Positions 6,569 to 16,500 of a stretch of 35,091 nt of DNA are shown piece by piece (the stretch's first letter is position 1; each line of letters opens with the position of its first letter). Both the position numbers and the translations under genes were made by a program. A model generated the notes under the pieces. That model ran no database searches. It saw only the letters and a program-made list of their open reading frames with translations, and had not been told where the DNA came from. The DNA is from Bdellovibrionales bacterium. GTDB taxonomy: Bacteria > Bdellovibrionota > UBA1018 > JADZFF01. The stretch is from contig JADZFF010000171.1 of the NCBI GenBank assembly GCA_020850015.1, positions 1 to 35,091 on the forward strand, in the 5' to 3' direction.

Positions 6569-9500
6569 ATGATCGAGAAACTGATCGACTGGTCTGCCCG
6601 AAATCGCTGGATGGTGTTCCTGCTCGTCGCGGTGGCTTCTGTCGCTGGGTGGTACTCAATGAAGAGCATCCCCGTCGACGCGATCCCGGATCTTTCGGAG
6701 ACGCAGGTCATCATCTACTCGCGTTGGGACCGCTCGCCCGACATCATCGAGGACCAGGTCACTTACCCCATCATCAGCGCGATGCTGGGCGCTCCCAAGG
6801 TCAAGGACATCCGGGGATTCTCGGACTTCGGGTTCTCCTACGTCTACGTGATCTTCGAGGACGGAACGGACCCTTATTGGGCTCGCTCGCGGACGCTAGA
6901 GTATCTCTCCAAGATCACGCCCCAGCTCCCCGAAGGGGTGAGGACCGAGCTGGGCCCCGATGCCACGGGAGTTGGATGGGTCTTCCAGTACGCCTTGGTG
7001 GATCGCTCCGGAAAACACTCGCTCGCCGACCTGCGTTCCACGCAGGACTGGTTCCTGAGGTACGTCCTCCAAACCGTCCCGGGGGTGGCCGAGGTCGCTG
7101 CCGTCGGAGGCTTCCAGAAGCAATATCAGATCAAGATCAACCCGAACGCCCTTCGCGCGTACCGAGTGACCCTCGACCAGGTTGTCGAGGCGGTCAAGGA
7201 GGGCAACAGCGAGTCAGGAGCGCGCCTGCTCGAAGTCTCCGGGGCCGAGTACATGGTTCGCGGCCGGGGCTATGTCAAGGGAGTGAAGGATCTGGAAAAG
7301 ATCGTCCTCTCCTACCAGAACGGAACACCGGTCTATCTCAAGAACGTCGCCGTGGTGACGACGGGGCCCGAGATCCGCCGGGGCGTCGCTGACCTCGACG
7401 GGGAGGGGGATGCCGTAGGTGGAATCGTGATCATGCGGTATGGCGAGAACGCCACCGAGGTCATCGACGCAGTCAAGGCAAAGCTCGAAGAGGTCAAGAA
7501 ATCGCTCCCCGAAGGCGTCGAGGTGCTCGTGACTTATGACCGCTCGGACCTGATCCGGCGGGCCGTTGCCACGCTCACTCACGAGCTTCGTCTTGAGATG
7601 ATCATCGTGAGTCTGGTGATCCTCGTGTTCCTGCTCCACATCCCGAGCGCGATGATCCCCATCCTCACTCTCCCTCTCGCCGTGCTCCTAAGCTTCATCC
7701 CGATGCACTTCATGGGAGTCTCCTCGAACATCATGAGCCTGGGCGGCATCGCGATCGCAATCGGAGCGATGGTGGACGCCGCCATCGTGGTCGTGGAGAA
7801 CGCCCACAAGCACCTAGAGGAATGGGAAAAGAACGGACGAAAGGAAGACGTCAAGGAAGTCGTGATCTCAGCGATAAAAGAGGTGGGCCCCGCGAGCTTC
7901 TACTCCCTCCTCGTGATCGCCGTGTCGTTCCTGCCAATATTCGCGCTTGAAGCGCAAGAAGGGAAGCTCTTCAAGCCCCTGGCCTTCACCAAGAACCTCT
8001 CGATGATCGTCGCCGCGGTCCTGAGCATTACTCTGGACCCCGCGCTTCGGGTCTCACTCACCGCCTTTGCGCCGAAGACGTTCAAGCCCCTGTGGCTCTC
8101 CAAGGTGCGCAACGCGGTCTTGGTGGGTACGACGTACTCCGAGGAAGAGCACCCCATCAGTCGCTTTCTGTTCAAGGTCTATGGCCCCATGGTGGACTGG
8201 GTCGTGGCCCATCGAGGAAAGGTGATCATCGGTGCTGTGGTCGTCATGTTGGCGACGATTCCTGCCTACATGAAGCTCGGTTCTGAGTTCATGCCTCCTC
8301 TCAACGAGGGCACGATTCTCTACATGCCAACGACTCTTCCAGGTCTTTCCGTGGGAGCGGCACAGGATCTCTTGCAGAGACAAGACCAGATCCTGAAGTC
8401 CTTCCCGGAGGTCGAGCGGGTGTTTGGCAAGGCCGGTCGCGCGGACACCTCCACGGACCCGGCGCCCTTCTCGATGATGGAGACGACCGTCGTGCTCAAG
8501 CCACAGGATCAGTGGCGCGAGACGGAGCGGTGGTATTCCTTCCTGCCTCGATTCCTGCAGTGGCCCCTCGCCTGGATCGGGCCGCGCCAGATGAGCTGGG
8601 AGGAGTTGGTGGCCAAGATGGACGAGGCCATGCGCTTCCCTGGAGCAACGAACGGGTGGACCATGCCGATCCGCGCTCGAATCGACATGCTCACCACAGG
8701 CATCCGAACGCCCGTCGGCATCAAGGTTCTGGGCAATGACCTCAAACAGGTGGAAGAAGTCGGAAAGAGCCTGGAAAAGGTGATTGTCAAAGTCGACGGT
8801 ACTCGCAGCGTGTTCGCAGAGCGGATCGCAGGGGGCTATTTTCTGGACTTCCGCTTCAACCGCGAGAGCCTGGCCCGATACGGCATCACGATGGAACAGG
8901 CTCAGGAGGCCCTCATGACTGCGGTTGGTGGCGAGCCAATCAGCAAGACGGTAGAGGGCCGGGAGCGCTACTCGATCAACGTGCGCTATCTCCAGGATTA
9001 CCGCTCCAATATCGACGCTCTTAAGCGTGTGCTCGTGTCTACTCCGGAGGGCGCCCAGATCCCAATGGGGCAGATCGCACAACTGGAGATGACCCAGGGA
9101 CCTGCGATGATCCGAAACGAAAACGGATTGCTCTCCAGCTATGTCTACATCGACGTGGCGGATCGGGACGTCGGAAGCTACGTGAGCGACGCCAAGAAGC
9201 TCGTCGAGCAAGAGCTCAAGGTGCCAGCCGGCGTCACTTTGGTGTGGAGCGGACAATACGAGAACATGGAGCGCGTGAAGGAGAAGCTTAAGCTGATCGT
9301 TCCGATCACCTTGTTCATCATCATCCTGCTTCTGCACGCCAACACCAGGTCGTGGCCCAAGACAGCGATCATTCTGCTCGCGGTGCCGTTCTCGGCGGTG
9401 GGTGCGATCTGGTTCCTGTACCTGCTGGACTACAATATGAGCATCGCGGTCTGGGTCGGCCTCATCGCACTCCTGGGAGTGGATGCCGAAACCGGCATCT

Positions 9501-9826
9501 TCATGCTGCTCTATCTCGACTTAGCCTACGAAAAAGCCAAGAAGGAAGGCAGGATGAGGACCTTCGAGGATCTGAAGGAAGCGATCCATCACGGTGCCGT
9601 CAAAAGGGTACGCCCCAAGGTGATGACTGTGGCGTGTCTTGTTGCGGCCCTGCTCCCCATCATGTGGGCGAGCACGTCGAATGCTGGTGCAGATGTCATG
9701 AAGAGAATCGCGGCTCCGATGCTGGGAGGCATCATCACGTCGTTCGGTATGGAGCTACTCGTGTATCCGGCGATATTCGCGATCTGGAAGAGCCGGTATG
9801 AGTTGAAACTGAAGCCTACAAAGTAA
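6569..9826 (+). CDS. cusA: CusA-type heavy-metal RND efflux pump (Cu+/Ag+ class)
   Basis: A 1085-residue RND pump of the HME family with 12 expected transmembrane helices and two large periplasmic loops. The TM4 motif GAMVDAAIVVVENAHK (D403, E410) is the CusA form of the proton-relay segment. The three methionines forming the Cu(I)/Ag(I) site in E. coli CusA (M573, M623, M672) have counterparts in the same contexts: M586 in LYMPTTLPG, M636 in FSMMETT and M707 in RIDMLTTG. Specificity for monovalent copper or silver therefore rests on visible ligands as well as homology. It takes protons from the periplasm and works with the adaptor and OMF encoded upstream; the DUF3347 gene follows at 13 bp. 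Confidence 0.95.
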   Translation: MIEKLIDWSARNRWMVFLLVAVASVAGWYSMKSIPVDAIPDLSETQVIIYSRWDRSPDIIEDQVTYPIISAMLGAPKVKDIRGFSDFGFSYVYVIFEDGTDPYWARSRTLEYLSKITPQLPEGVRTELGPDATGVGWVFQYALVDRSGKHSLADLRSTQDWFLRYVLQTVPGVAEVAAVGGFQKQYQIKINPNALRAYRVTLDQVVEAVKEGNSESGARLLEVSGAEYMVRGRGYVKGVKDLEKIVLSYQNGTPVYLKNVAVVTTGPEIRRGVADLDGEGDAVGGIVIMRYGENATEVIDAVKAKLEEVKKSLPEGVEVLVTYDRSDLIRRAVATLTHELRLEMIIVSLVILVFLLHIPSAMIPILTLPLAVLLSFIPMHFMGVSSNIMSLGGIAIAIGAMVDAAIVVVENAHKHLEEWEKNGRKEDVKEVVISAIKEVGPASFYSLLVIAVSFLPIFALEAQEGKLFKPLAFTKNLSMIVAAVLSITLDPALRVSLTAFAPKTFKPLWLSKVRNAVLVGTTYSEEEHPISRFLFKVYGPMVDWVVAHRGKVIIGAVVVMLATIPAYMKLGSEFMPPLNEGTILYMPTTLPGLSVGAAQDLLQRQDQILKSFPEVERVFGKAGRADTSTDPAPFSMMETTVVLKPQDQWRETERWYSFLPRFLQWPLAWIGPRQMSWEELVAKMDEAMRFPGATNGWTMPIRARIDMLTTGIRTPVGIKVLGNDLKQVEEVGKSLEKVIVKVDGTRSVFAERIAGGYFLDFRFNRESLARYGITMEQAQEALMTAVGGEPISKTVEGRERYSINVRYLQDYRSNIDALKRVLVSTPEGAQIPMGQIAQLEMTQGPAMIRNENGLLSSYVYIDVADRDVGSYVSDAKKLVEQELKVPAGVTLVWSGQYENMERVKEKLKLIVPITLFIIILLLHANTRSWPKTAIILLAVPFSAVGAIWFLYLLDYNMSIAVWVGLIALLGVDAETGIFMLLYLDLAYEKAKKEGRMRTFEDLKEAIHHGAVKRVRPKVMTVACLVAALLPIMWASTSNAGADVMKRIAAPMLGGIITSFGMELLVYPAIFAIWKSRYELKLKPTK

Positions 9827-9838
9827 AAGGAGGAACTT

Positions 9839-10300
9839 ATGCGTTCACAAATTTTTTCTGTTGTTCTCGCGTTGCTTGCGCTGTCGCCGGTCGCGGTCTT
9901 TGGTCATCAGGGCGAGACTAGCTTCAAGAAGATTCTTCCGAGCTATCTCGCGATCCAGAACGCGCTCGCATCGGATGCCTTGGCCAAGGCCAAGACAGCG
10001 GCCGAAGAGCTGAAGACAGCGAGCAGCAAGCTTCAGGGCACGGACCGCGATCATGCCAAGGAGCTGGCCGCAGCGAGTTCTCTGGCCGGTGAGATTTCTA
10101 AGGCGGCTAAGATCGAGGATGCGCGGGCATCCTTCAAGAAGCTCTCCGACCTCTTCATCACTGATCTGGGCAAGAACCCGGATAGCGGTACCGAGGTCGT
10201 CTCGTGCTCGATGGCCAACGCGAAGTGGATTCAGAAGAAGGGCGAGATTCGCAATCCTTACTACGGCAAGGAAATGCTCGCTTGCGGCGAGCGTTCGTAA
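9839..10300 (+). CDS. DUF3347-family periplasmic protein
   Basis: A 153-residue secreted protein with a signal peptide ending near VAVFGH and a strong ribosome-binding site (AAAGGAGG at 9826-9833). The C-terminus carries the DUF3347 signature: SCSMANAKW followed by EIRNPYYGKEMLACGE. This domain is common beside Cus-type pumps and in CusB-like proteins, where the conserved Cys and Met residues are suspected metal ligands. The middle is helical and Ala/Lys-rich. As last gene of the copper operon it probably acts as a periplasmic copper-binding accessory. Confidence 0.85.
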   Translation: MRSQIFSVVLALLALSPVAVFGHQGETSFKKILPSYLAIQNALASDALAKAKTAAEELKTASSKLQGTDRDHAKELAAASSLAGEISKAAKIEDARASFKKLSDLFITDLGKNPDSGTEVVSCSMANAKWIQKKGEIRNPYYGKEMLACGERS

Positions 10301-10323
10301 GAGCGTCGATCTCTGGAATGAAA

Positions 10324-10366
10324 GAAGCCGCCGAGCGGCCTCTTCCCTGAGGCGCTCGGCGGCTTC
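10324..10366. terminator. Hairpin between convergent operons
   Basis: GAAGCCGCCGAGCG (10324-10337) and CGCTCGGCGGCTTC (10353-10366) form a perfect 14-bp GC-rich stem with a 15-nt loop. It lies between the stop at 10300 (plus) and the stop at 10388 (minus), so it can serve both strands. No U-tract follows on either strand, so termination may be weak or factor-assisted. Confidence 0.65.
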
Positions 10367-10387
10367 CGCACGAGAGAGTACGAATGA

Positions 10388-10672
10388 TTAGTGGCGGGAA
10401 GAGGCTTCGTAGCGCTGCAGCCTACGCTGAAGCTCGGCATGCATTCGAGCCTCTTCTTGCGTCCCAGTTTTTTCCTGCTTTGAAACTTGGCGCTTCGCTT
10501 GCTTCGCCTTCGTCTCAGTCTCCGCTTCATTGGAGCTTTCGCGACGAGCCTGGCTCCGCTCCCAATATGAGTCGGCGAACTCAGCACTACGCCCCGGTTC
10601 AGCGAGCGCCAGCGTGGAATTCGCAAGCGTCAGGGACACAACGGCCATCTGGACGAACTGCCAGGTTCTCAT
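10388..10672 (-). CDS. Small secreted charged helical protein, unknown function
   Basis: A 94-residue protein. The ATG at 10672 follows GGAGG with good spacing and gives a signal peptide (about residues 1-24, ending TLALA). The mature part is very rich in Glu, Lys, Arg and Gln and is probably a long helix or coiled coil ending in QRRLQRYEASSRH. No family is recognised. It follows a small membrane-protein gene on the same strand (47-bp gap), and the two may form an operon. Location between two metal-efflux operons suggests an envelope role at most. Confidence 0.6.
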   Translation of the reverse strand: MRTWQFVQMAVVSLTLANSTLALAEPGRSAEFADSYWERSQARRESSNEAETETKAKQAKRQVSKQEKTGTQEEARMHAELQRRLQRYEASSRH

Positions 10673-10719
10673 GGAAACCTCCTTGTCGATGAGTGTTGGG
10701 CCTCGGATCAGCGGCCCTT

Positions 10720-10878
10720 TCAATAGGGTTTACGCTGGCCCCACTGAGAGTGTGACAAGCCTCCTGAAAGAAAGTGATGCGTCGTGTTTTTGGCGGAATA
10801 GTGCACCTTCGCTCCCCACGACAGGAGCGCTGCGAGCGCGATGAGACCGACAGCTAGGTTTCTTCTGTGGGGAGTCAT
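10720..10878 (-). CDS. Small single-helix membrane protein, unknown function
   Basis: A 52-residue protein with a basic N-terminus, one transmembrane helix (about residues 8-26) and a polar tail containing several His (HYSAKNTTHHF, HSQW). The ATG at 10878 follows a purine-rich stretch (AAGAAAGAAG) that can act as a ribosome-binding site; a longer start at 10908 lacks one. No family is recognised. The call depends on start context, topology and the like-oriented neighbour, so it is tentative. Confidence 0.45.
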   Translation of the reverse strand: MTPHRRNLAVGLIALAALLSWGAKVHYSAKNTTHHFLSGGLSHSQWGQRKPY

Positions 10879-11347
10879 AACTTCTTTCTTGGCGGCCCTG
10901 CATTGCAAATCGCAAGCCCGATCCAGCCATATGACACACCGTTCAAAACGACAATGCCGATGCTAAGGCCTCCCGATTCCATCAAAAGAAGAAAGGCAGC
11001 AGATTTATCCGAGCAGGCCCTCCGTCGAGGCGAGCTCTAAGGTGGCGGAACTCAAACAGCCAGGCGTCGTTCCGCGACCTGTCCAGCTCGATGCCTCTGA
11101 AGAAACGACGCGTTTGGGGCCACCAGAACACAGAGGCGGAGCGGCTCGACGGTAAGCGTTTCGTTGCCGCGACATGGGGTGTGGTGGGGTGCCCACAGGG
11201 GGTATCCCGCCATGCCCTTGTCTCGACTGGTATGCCCGGGTCGTCACAAATCTCACAGTTTCGGTGACTTGCGACCCGTGCGAAGATGTAAAAAAAGAAG
11301 CTGCGGTCTTGTCGAACGGTTCACCAATGTGTAAGACACCCCAAGTC
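10879..11347. other. Long intergenic region with a dyad upstream of the czc-like operon
   Basis: About 470 bp with no convincing gene between a minus-strand small gene and the plus-strand CzcI-like gene. It should hold divergent promoters. The clearest structure is an interrupted dyad at 11239-11276: GGTCG plus TCAC on the left, GTGA plus CGACC on the right, offset by 4 bp. It lies about 70-110 bp upstream of the start at 11348 and could bind a metal regulator. No MerR-type 19-20-bp spaced promoter was found. Confidence 0.4.
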
Positions 11348-11704
11348 ATGAAGCGGTTGATTGCCTTCATCATGCTCATCGTCGCTTGCGCGAGCACCGC
11401 GGCCGAAGCCATTTCGGTCGAAGTGGAGTTCGCGAATTCGGCCATTTCGAGCATGGACGGCCCTATGCTTCTCGCCGCTGGCTCCTTGGATTCCGCGGAC
11501 GGCTGCGATGGCTGCTGCAAAGGTACTGGCTGCGAGGACCATGGTCCCTGCCAAAATTGCCACATCGGCCACTGCCAGTTCACGCTGACCCTTCTGAACG
11601 TTCTTCCGCTGCCCATTCCTCGGCAAGTCGAGTTTGCTTCAGTTCAATACGGTGCCTCTCGCCTGATTCTCTCGGGTCCTTCCGAGCCGCCCACTCGCGC
11701 CTAA
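11348..11704 (+). CDS. CzcI-like Cys/His-rich periplasmic protein
   Basis: A 118-residue secreted protein with a signal peptide (residues 1-21). Residues 53-76 hold seven Cys and three His (C53, C56, C57, C62, H65, C68, C71, H72, H75, C76), an obvious soft-metal site. The C-terminus GPSEPPTRA resembles the Pro-rich ends of CzcI-type proteins found ahead of CzcC. It lies 97 bp before the OMF gene of the czc-like cluster, and likely buffers or senses metal in the periplasm. The start at 11348 was chosen because the upstream in-frame extension is not signal-like; no strong ribosome-binding site precedes it. Confidence 0.65.
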   Translation: MKRLIAFIMLIVACASTAAEAISVEVEFANSAISSMDGPMLLAAGSLDSADGCDGCCKGTGCEDHGPCQNCHIGHCQFTLTLLNVLPLPIPRQVEFASVQYGASRLILSGPSEPPTRA

Positions 11705-11801
11705 GCCCCTTCGGGGCGTTGGTGCGTCTTCGTTTTCCCCAGTTACATTCGCGTTCCTGATCCAAGTGGATCACTGAACGCGCGGCTACAAGGATCGACC
11801 T

Positions 11802-13082
11802 GTGATTGCATTCATCCTCGCACTCCTCCTGACCTTCAGTGAGGTCCTGGCTGACGTGAAAGCCTGGCCGCATGATGAATCCGAGAAGGTTGGCCACCGC
11901 CATGGCACCCATGCGGAGTGTCCAGAGCCCAAGACCGCTCTTGATATCGTCCGCTGTGCCCAAGAGAACCAGTCCGCCGTGAGATCCGCCCGCCTCGCCT
12001 TAGAGAAAGCGGAGACGCTGAAGTCTGCGGCGGGACAGTGGGCCAACCCTGAAATCGAGGCCGAGGCGGGTTTCGGAGACTCCCTGGGAGATCAGCAGAT
12101 CGATGCTCAGGTCGCCCTTGTGCAGCCGATTGACATCGGGGGCCGGAGATCCGCCAGAGTTCAGGAAGCAGAGGCCCAGGAGAAGCAGGCGAAGGCCGAT
12201 GTCCGGGCTGCTGAAGCCGATGCCGTCATCGAGACTGTGACCCGCCTTCATCGAGTGCGGCAAATCGACCTCGAGAAAGCCCTCCTCGAGGAGGCGGCTG
12301 GCGCCTTTTCGAAACTGGTTACCCAATATCGTCGCCGCGAGCGCCTCACGCCTGAGCAAGAAGTCTCCCTCGCCGTCTTCGAGATGGCTGAAGCCGACAA
12401 TCGCCTGAAACTCTCGGCACTAATCCAGGAAGAGAGTGCCATCGAGCACTTCTTTCATATCGCGACCGGGCATGGCCTTGAGGAGATCCGTAAGGCGCTC
12501 CCCGAGCGCCCCAAGTCCTGGCCGGATGTCACAGAAAAGGGCGACATCAGCGCATCGCCGACTCTCGCGCGTCTCCACGCAGACCGGGATCTGGCACTCG
12601 CTGAATTAGAGTCCGCAAGAGCCCACTCTTGGCCGGAGATCGGAATCGGTCCCATGATTCAGCTCCAGGCCGACGGTCCAATCCACCAGCAGCTCTATGG
12701 CCTGCAGCTCCGCTTCGAGCTCCCAGTCTTCAGCTGGAACGGAGGAGGCCGAGCCCATGCTCACAAGTCGCTCGCCGTCTCAGAGAACGCGATCGCAGTG
12801 AAGCGCGCCGAGGAGACCCACGAACGCGCCGAGCAGGTCACGATCTACCGCTCAGCCGTGAAGGCACTCAAAGACGCACTCCCCACTGCTCTGTTGGAGA
12901 AGCGCCACGCCGAGATCGAGAGCCTTTCTGTTCGTGGTCTTGTTTCAGCCTCGCTTGCTATCGAAGCCCACCGCCAGAGAGCTGAACTCGAAATGACTCG
13001 AAATGAACGTGAAGTCACTGCCATCCGGGCACTGTGGACGATTCACAAGCTCGATGGCCGAATCTTTGAGGAGATCCCATGA
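11802..13082 (+). CDS. czcC: TolC-family outer-membrane factor, CzcC-like
   Basis: A 426-residue OMF starting at GTG with AAGGATCG upstream. After the signal peptide comes a His-rich segment (WPHDESEKVGHRHGTH) and a Cys pair around C40/C52, which may bind metal or form a disulfide. The remainder has the two OEP helical repeats, including VQPIDIGGRRSARVQEAEAQ and the second-repeat FELPVFSWNGGGRA. It overlaps the mini-adaptor gene by 4 bp. It would form the outer-membrane duct for the CzcA-type pump two genes on. Confidence 0.88.
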   Translation: MIAFILALLLTFSEVLADVKAWPHDESEKVGHRHGTHAECPEPKTALDIVRCAQENQSAVRSARLALEKAETLKSAAGQWANPEIEAEAGFGDSLGDQQIDAQVALVQPIDIGGRRSARVQEAEAQEKQAKADVRAAEADAVIETVTRLHRVRQIDLEKALLEEAAGAFSKLVTQYRRRERLTPEQEVSLAVFEMAEADNRLKLSALIQEESAIEHFFHIATGHGLEEIRKALPERPKSWPDVTEKGDISASPTLARLHADRDLALAELESARAHSWPEIGIGPMIQLQADGPIHQQLYGLQLRFELPVFSWNGGGRAHAHKSLAVSENAIAVKRAEETHERAEQVTIYRSAVKALKDALPTALLEKRHAEIESLSVRGLVSASLAIEAHRQRAELEMTRNEREVTAIRALWTIHKLDGRIFEEIP

Positions 13083-13525
13083 AAGCAACCTACGTCATTA
13101 CAGCAGCGGTTCTTGCGACCAGTCATCCCGTTTTCGGGAGCGGCGATCACGGTGCGGAGGCCGGTCCGTCACGGTTTGGGCCGAACTCAGCCGTCACGGC
13201 CTTCAGTGCGGAGGATGGCTTCCAGATGTCTGAGAAAGCTCTCAAAGGACTTGGAGTCGAGTTCCAGGCCATCAAGGGCACCGGACCCTGGACCCTTCCC
13301 GCCGAAGCACTCGTGCAGATCAAGCACACGACCGGGGTCTATCGACGTTTCGAGAAGTGGATCGCATTCGTCCTGGTCAACGTCACCGGAAAGAACGGAA
13401 ACACGATCAAGATCAGCTCTGAGGACCTTCAGGAAGGGGACGAGGTGGCAGTCACCGGTGCCACGTTCCTGAGGCTTACGGAAGCCGATCTCAACTCTGA
13501 CACCGTGGACAGTTGCTCCCACTAA
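13079..13525 (+). CDS. Minimal CzcB-like adaptor lacking hairpin and lipoyl domains
   Basis: A 148-residue exported protein (signal peptide about 1-20) in the position normally held by a 350-500-residue CzcB. The visible homology is to parts of the adaptor: a strand with FQMSEKALKGLGVEFQAIKG, like the start of MFP cores, and a membrane-proximal-like part with LPAEALVQIKHTTGVYRRF, then GDEVAVTGATFLRLTEADL. The coiled-coil hairpin and lipoyl halves are absent. The frame is intact, with 4-bp overlap upstream and a 9-bp gap to the pump gene, so this is not decay. A Cys-His end (DSCSH) may bind metal. How the pump reaches the OMF without a hairpin is open. Confidence 0.75.
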   Translation: MKATYVITAAVLATSHPVFGSGDHGAEAGPSRFGPNSAVTAFSAEDGFQMSEKALKGLGVEFQAIKGTGPWTLPAEALVQIKHTTGVYRRFEKWIAFVLVNVTGKNGNTIKISSEDLQEGDEVAVTGATFLRLTEADLNSDTVDSCSH

Positions 13526-13534
13526 GGAACTGAG

Positions 13535-16500
13535 ATGATCTCCAAGCTCGTTCAAAACTCAATCCGGTTCCGATGGCTGGTCATTCTGGCCACCGCGATC
13601 GTCGCGATTTGGGGTTGGCAGGCTTTCCAGAGCCTTCCGATCGACGCCGTGCCCGACCTCACCAATGTTCAGGTGCAGGTGAATACGCCGGTTGAGGCCC
13701 TGGGTCCGGAGGAGATCGAGCGCACGATCACGGTTCCGATCGAGACCAGCCTTAACGGTATTCCTGGGGTGACCCAGGTTCGCTCCATCACTCGCTTCGG
13801 GCTCTCCCAAGTCACCGTCGTCTTTGAGGACGACACGGACATCTACCGAGCCCGACAGCTCGTCTCCGAGCGCCTTCAGACCGTGGCTTCGCAGCTCCCT
13901 GAGGAGACGTTCCCGGAGCTTGGTCCGGTCACGACCGGTCTGGGAGAGATCTACCACTACGTGATCGAGGCCGAGAAGCCGGCCTCGGGCCCCGAGCGGT
14001 TGGAGCAGCTCATGGAGCTTCGCGCGCTCCAGGACTGGCACGTCAAGCCGAGGCTGCTCACCGTCAAAGGGGTCGCCGAGGTCAACAGCATCGGCGGTTT
14101 TGAGCGCCAGTACCATATCCAGCCTGACCCGAAGAAGATGGCCCGCTACGGCATTCACTTCAGCGACATCGAGGAGGCGGTCGAGAAGGTCAACCGCAAC
14201 GTCGGGGGTGGTTATGTCGAGCAGACTGCCGACCAGTTCATCGTCCAAGGAAGCGGCCTCTTCAAAGGGGTGGAGGACATCCGGGACGTTCCCGTGCGCA
14301 CCCTGGAGAACCTCTCCACCATCACGATCGGCGACATCGCCAACGTGGGACTGGGCAAGGAACTTCGTACCGGCGCTGCCGTTCATAGCGGCAAAGAGGT
14401 CGTCCTGGGTTCGGTCCTCATGCTCATGGGCGAGAACAGCCGCACGGTTGCCCTGAGGGTCGCCGAACGCATCAAGGAAATCCAGACAGGCCTTCCCAAG
14501 GGCTACAAGATCGAGCCCGTCTACGATCGCTCGGAGCTCGTAAATGCTACTTTGAGCACGGTCGAGCACAATCTTGTGCTTGGCGCGATTCTCGTGATCG
14601 TGGTGCTGCTGCTTCTCGTCGGAAACATTCGTGCGGCACTGATCACCGCGGTCGTGATTCCCCTTTCCCTCCTGTTCACCTTCATTGCCATGCGCCGCTT
14701 TGGCATCTCAGGAAACCTCGTGAGTCTCGGCGCCCTGGACTTCGGGATCATCGTCGATGGTGCGGTGATCGTCCTTGATAACTGCGTGCGCCACCTGCAC
14801 GACAAGGCTCAGGAACTGAAACGAAGCCTGACGCGCGACGAGCTTGACGACACCATTCACCGCGCAACGGTGGAGATCAGGACTTCCGCTGGATTCGGCG
14901 AACTCATCATCGTCGTGGTTTTTCTCCCAATCTTCGCCTTCGTCGGCATCGAAGGAAAAATGTTCGTCCCGATGGCGGCAACATTCATCTTCGCGATCGT
15001 CGCGGCCATCATCCTGTCGTTCACGTTCGTGCCCGCACTCGCGAGCCTCATCCTTAGAGGAAAGGTCGAGGACAAAGAACCCAAGCTCATGACCTGGATT
15101 ACCCGGGTGTATGAGCCGGTGCTCTCCAAGAGCTTGCACCGGCGCAAGCGGGTGGTCGGTATCGCTGTCGGGTCGGTGGTCTTGGGTGTGGTCCTCTTTA
15201 GCCAACTCGGCGGCGAGTTCCTCCCCAGGCTAAACGAGGGATCGATCGCCACACAGTTCATCCGGCCGGTTTCAGTCGGTCTTTCCCATTCCATCGCTCT
15301 TGAGGAAAAGTCGCAGACGATCATCGCTCAAGAGCCCGAAGTTAAGCACGTCTTCACCCGGATCGGAACGGCAGAGATCGCGACCGACCCCATGGGTCCC
15401 AACATCGCGGATACCTACGTGATGCTCAAGCCAATGGACGAATGGCCCCTGGTTGAGGGACGACGCCGGACCAAGGAAGAGCTGATCGAGGCCATCGTGG
15501 CGAAGCTCGATGCCATGGTGCCAGGCCAGCGCGTGCTCGTAAGCCAGCCTATCCAGCTACGGTTCAACGAGCTGCTCGAAGGCACCCGCGCGGACGTGTC
15601 CCTCAAGGTCTTTGGTGAGGACCAGGCTGTGCTCACCGAACAAGCTCAGGCCATTGCCAACATCATCAGCACCATCCCGGGTGCAGGTGACGTGGAGGTC
15701 GAGGCCAAGGGAACGATGTCCGTTCTCGATGTGAGCCCGAAGAAGGGTCTCCTGCGGAGCCTCGGCGTGTCTGGTCAGGAGGTTCTAGAGACCGTCGGTG
15801 TCGCGATCGGTGGGGATGAGGTGGGCGTGCTCTACGAGGGGATGCGCCGCTTTCCGATTGTACTCAGGTTGGACGACGAGATCCGGTCTGACATCAACGC
15901 ACTGAAGAGCCTGCCTGTGGGCATCGCAGGCAATGCCACAGTCCCCCTGGAGGAGCTTGCGGAGATTAGATTTAAGGAAGCATACAGCTCTTTCAGCCGG
16001 GAGCAGACCAAACGTCGGGTGGCTGTACTCATCAACCCCCGAGGCCGGGACACCGAGAGCTTTGTAGAAGAGGCTCAACAGAAGATCGCCGAGCAGGTGA
16101 AGCTTCCCCCAGCGTATTATGTCGAATGGGGCGGAAACTTCAAAAATCTCCAGGAAGCTCGGGGACGGCTGCTGCTACTTGCACCCTTGGCCCTGCTCCT
16201 GGTGCTCCTCATGATCTACGCGGCGTTCCGCAACGTGCTGGAGACGGTTCTCATCTTCCTCTGCGTGCCATTCGCTTTGGTTGGAGGCGTACTCGCCCTC
16301 ATGGCCAGAGGCTTGCCCTTTAGTATCTCGGCTGGTGTCGGCTTCATCGCACTGTGCGGGATCGCGGTACTCAACGGCGTCGTGCTGGTGAACTACTTCA
16401 ACCAGCTCCGCGCCCGAGGTCTAACCGGTGAGCGTCTGGTCAAGCAGGCATCCGCGCTCCGGCTGCGTCCCGTGCTCATGACCGCGCTCGTCGATGTGTT

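Noticed and set aside
8054-9337. Long minus-strand open frame within the CusA gene
   Set aside because: The plus frame is an unmistakable RND pump; the antisense frame has His/Asp-rich nonsense composition.
11241-11275. CGTCACAA upstream of the CzcI-like gene, as a third ECF promoter
   Set aside because: It differs in the -35 word, and TGACT rather than CGTAA is found 15 bp later.
11174-11347. N-terminal extension of the CzcI-like protein
   Set aside because: The extension would bury the signal peptide and shows no protein-like pattern; the region fits a promoter.
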